Assembly: GCF_000702265.1 (NCBI RefSeq)
Contig: NZ_KL370880.1
Location: 1-64,000 of the forward strand
Source: Butyrivibrio sp. NC2002
Lineage (GTDB): Bacteria; Bacillota; Clostridia; Lachnospirales; Lachnospiraceae
Direction: 5' to 3'
Length of the DNA stretch: 64,000 bases
Made by a program: the position numbers and the translations under genes. The number at the start of each line of letters is the position of its first letter. Positions within the stretch are counted from its first letter, which is position 1. Positions 62,704-64,000 of this stretch are shown one piece after another. The notes below the pieces were generated by a model. The model did no database searches. It was not told the origin of the DNA and saw only the letters and a program-made list of their open reading frames with translations.

Positions 62704-64000
62704 TCAGACTTTTTCTTTCTCTTGTTTATTCTGCAATGCATAAGGAATGAGAGCCGAAATAAGTGTAAGAAAAGTGCCTATAATAAGACCGTTTGACAAA
62801 GCATCTCTGTAGTATTCTGCAAGAGGTGCTTTTTTCTTAAAGAAGTACATCGGCGCTCCTTCGCCCTGATAATCTTCGATGATATCTCCTGCAGCGATTA
62901 TATCTTCCACATCTTTTTCAGAAAGGAACACTTCCCTCTTTTCGGAAGTGTAGGGATCTGCGGCCTTTTCGTCAATGTAGAGAATCTGCGGAACTTTGGT
63001 TGTATGTGTTGTAAATACTGCGCCTGCAAAAGTAAGGATCACAAATAAAAGTCCATATATAATGGCATGCTTTTTAAGTGCATTGACCAAAAAACGGCAG
63101 CAGCCTGATATAGCATCATAGATATTTATGCCAAAAGAAAATTCATTTTCTTTTGGCTTAATGAGCCTGCATTTTCTACTTAAAAAAGAAGGAAGAGAAA
63201 GGCTTATTTTTTCACATTCCGAATAGATAAATGCGCCAAGCATGAGGAACGTGATATTCTTGTAGCTTAAGTTAAACATGAAGGGATCACTCATTCCGAT
63301 GATGCAGAATGTGATCATTATTCCAAGCTCTCTTACCTTGCTTTCTTTTATAAGAAAAAGGATCCAGGCAAGGTACAGCGCGCAGACAACAGCAAAAACC
63401 ACAACTCCCGTCTGAAGGAAAAGATACAGATAGGAATTGTCTATCATGTACCAGTTTGTCGGAGCGGGTGCAAAACGCGATCCAAACAGTGTTATCTTTT
63501 CATTTTGAAGATAATAGAGTGCATATTCGTAGCGCTTGTGGAGAAGCTTGTTAAGGAAATTAAAAGCATCTCCCTTTGCTAAAACAGGCCCAAGTATTGA
63601 AAAAACAACAGTTACAGGAAAGCACAGGGTTATGAGGATATCTTCCACCTTGCTTCTGTTTGAGACAATTGATACATCCGATTGCACAGAAGCGCCCTTG
63701 TTTTCGATTTTCTTTGTTCTGAGGCAAAAATGAATATTTAAAAGAAGGTAGAGTGTTACTGAGATAACACCTGTAAAACTTATTGTGTAGATGAATATGA
63801 GGATATTTAAAAGCATGGCAAATATGCTTGCGGTGATAAGGTTTGCCACAGTTTTATACTCATACAGATAGAAAAATAAAATGATAAGGATAAGAAGCGT
63901 TGTGTGGGTTGTATTTGGATAGGGGTACCCAAGAGAGTGCCTGAGGATATAGCCGAATCCGCTTCTTTTATTTATGTGGTTTAGCTCGTTTATAACTCCG
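62704..64000 (-). CDS. Polysaccharide polymerase (Wzy-like), 3' part, runs off the window
   Basis: The minus-strand frame is open from 62704 to the right edge, so the gene continues beyond it; the GTG at 63849 is internal. Upstream residues such as GFGYILRHSLGYPYPNTTH and the following stretch of membrane helices fit an O-antigen polymerase-like protein, as do HKRYEYALYYL and NWYMIDNSYLYLFLQTGVVVF (typical conserved loop). After the polymerase part there is an extra C-terminal unit: membrane helix, about 80 extracytoplasmic residues, and a final helix (GLIIGTFLTLISALIPYAL). Stop TGA abuts the ketoisomerase gene stop. Confidence 0.8.
   Translation of the reverse strand, partial: GVINELNHINKRSGFGYILRHSLGYPYPNTTHTTLLILIILFFYLYEYKTVANLITASIFAMLLNILIFIYTISFTGVISVTLYLLLNIHFCLRTKKIENKGASVQSDVSIVSNRSKVEDILITLCFPVTVVFSILGPVLAKGDAFNFLNKLLHKRYEYALYYLQNEKITLFGSRFAPAPTNWYMIDNSYLYLFLQTGVVVFAVVCALYLAWILFLIKESKVRELGIMITFCIIGMSDPFMFNLSYKNITFLMLGAFIYSECEKISLSLPSFLSRKCRLIKPKENEFSFGINIYDAISGCCRFLVNALKKHAIIYGLLFVILTFAGAVFTTHTTKVPQILYIDEKAADPYTSEKREVFLSEKDVEDIIAAGDIIEDYQGEGAPMYFFKKKAPLAEYYRDALSNGLIIGTFLTLISALIPYALQNKQEKEKV

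Overview
The window is chromosomal DNA of a low-to-moderate GC anaerobic Firmicute, most likely a Lachnospiraceae member of the Butyrivibrio/Pseudobutyrivibrio type. The evidence is clostridial: a pyruvate:ferredoxin oxidoreductase next to a 2[4Fe-4S] ferredoxin, paired glgC/glgD, a type III glutamine synthetase, GdpP, MecA, SpoVG, IreB, HrcA with a perfect CIRCE site, and a DnaD/DnaC-like helicase-loading pair. No sporulation-committed genes are present apart from the widespread spoVG. The genus is an inference; the family is fairly secure.

Layout. 1-713: 3' end of a 23S rRNA gene, then tRNA-Asn, tRNA-Glu, tRNA-Cys and a terminator, with no 5S between. 779-3042: nitroreductase, S1-domain protein, sirtuin. 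3196-4284: rpsF-ssb-rpsR. 4487-6521: a cytoplasmic sensory pair (FIST protein plus soluble chemoreceptor). 6642-10522: gdpP-rplI-dnaB. 10594-14704: ferredoxin (minus) divergent from nifJ. 14813-15574: mecA (minus). 15575-16242 holds no protein gene but carries a candidate structured RNA with a stable-RNA-like promoter. 16243-21240: GH18 hydrolase, Sua5/YwlC, RpiB, dCMP deaminase, secreted coiled-coil wall hydrolase. 21234-24390: DUF402 protein and a large envelope protein. 24469-29374 (minus): prs, dnaC/dnaI-like, dnaD, murC, with an iteron-like array of DnaA-box sequences between murC and dnaD.

29574-32305: glgC-glgD and spoVG. 32470-38868: pth-mfd, then pheA and an aminotransferase. 38975-39553: an Ala/Lys-rich, histone H1-like protein. 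39748-46699: CIRCE-controlled hrcA-grpE-dnaK-dnaJ followed by prmA-rsmE. 46784-49220: cysteine desulfurase and thiI. 49291-50959: an HPr-like protein without the active-site histidine (minus) and mtaB. 51065-56058: ireB-ruvX-yrzB, RNase J, a short MltG-like protein, O-methyltransferase and U32 peptidase, resembling the Bacillus yrzL-yrrK-yrzB-yrrL-yrrM-yrrN neighbourhood. 56202-58564: glnN and tRNA-Gln. 58649-64000: CPBP membrane protease, degenerate GGDEF/EAL protein, AI-2E-type membrane protein, FdtA-like sugar ketoisomerase, and the 3' part of a polysaccharide polymerase gene that runs off the right edge.

Functionally this is mostly core genome: replication (dnaB, loader pair, ssb), translation and tRNA modification, chaperones, cell-wall building and remodelling, glycogen precursor synthesis and central anaerobic carbon flow. 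There is no prophage, insertion sequence or CRISPR array. The best candidates for something undescribed are the RNA-like locus at about 15758-16200, the DnaA-box array at 27840-27988, the FIST/chemoreceptor pair, and several proteins that keep a fold but appear to have lost catalytic residues.
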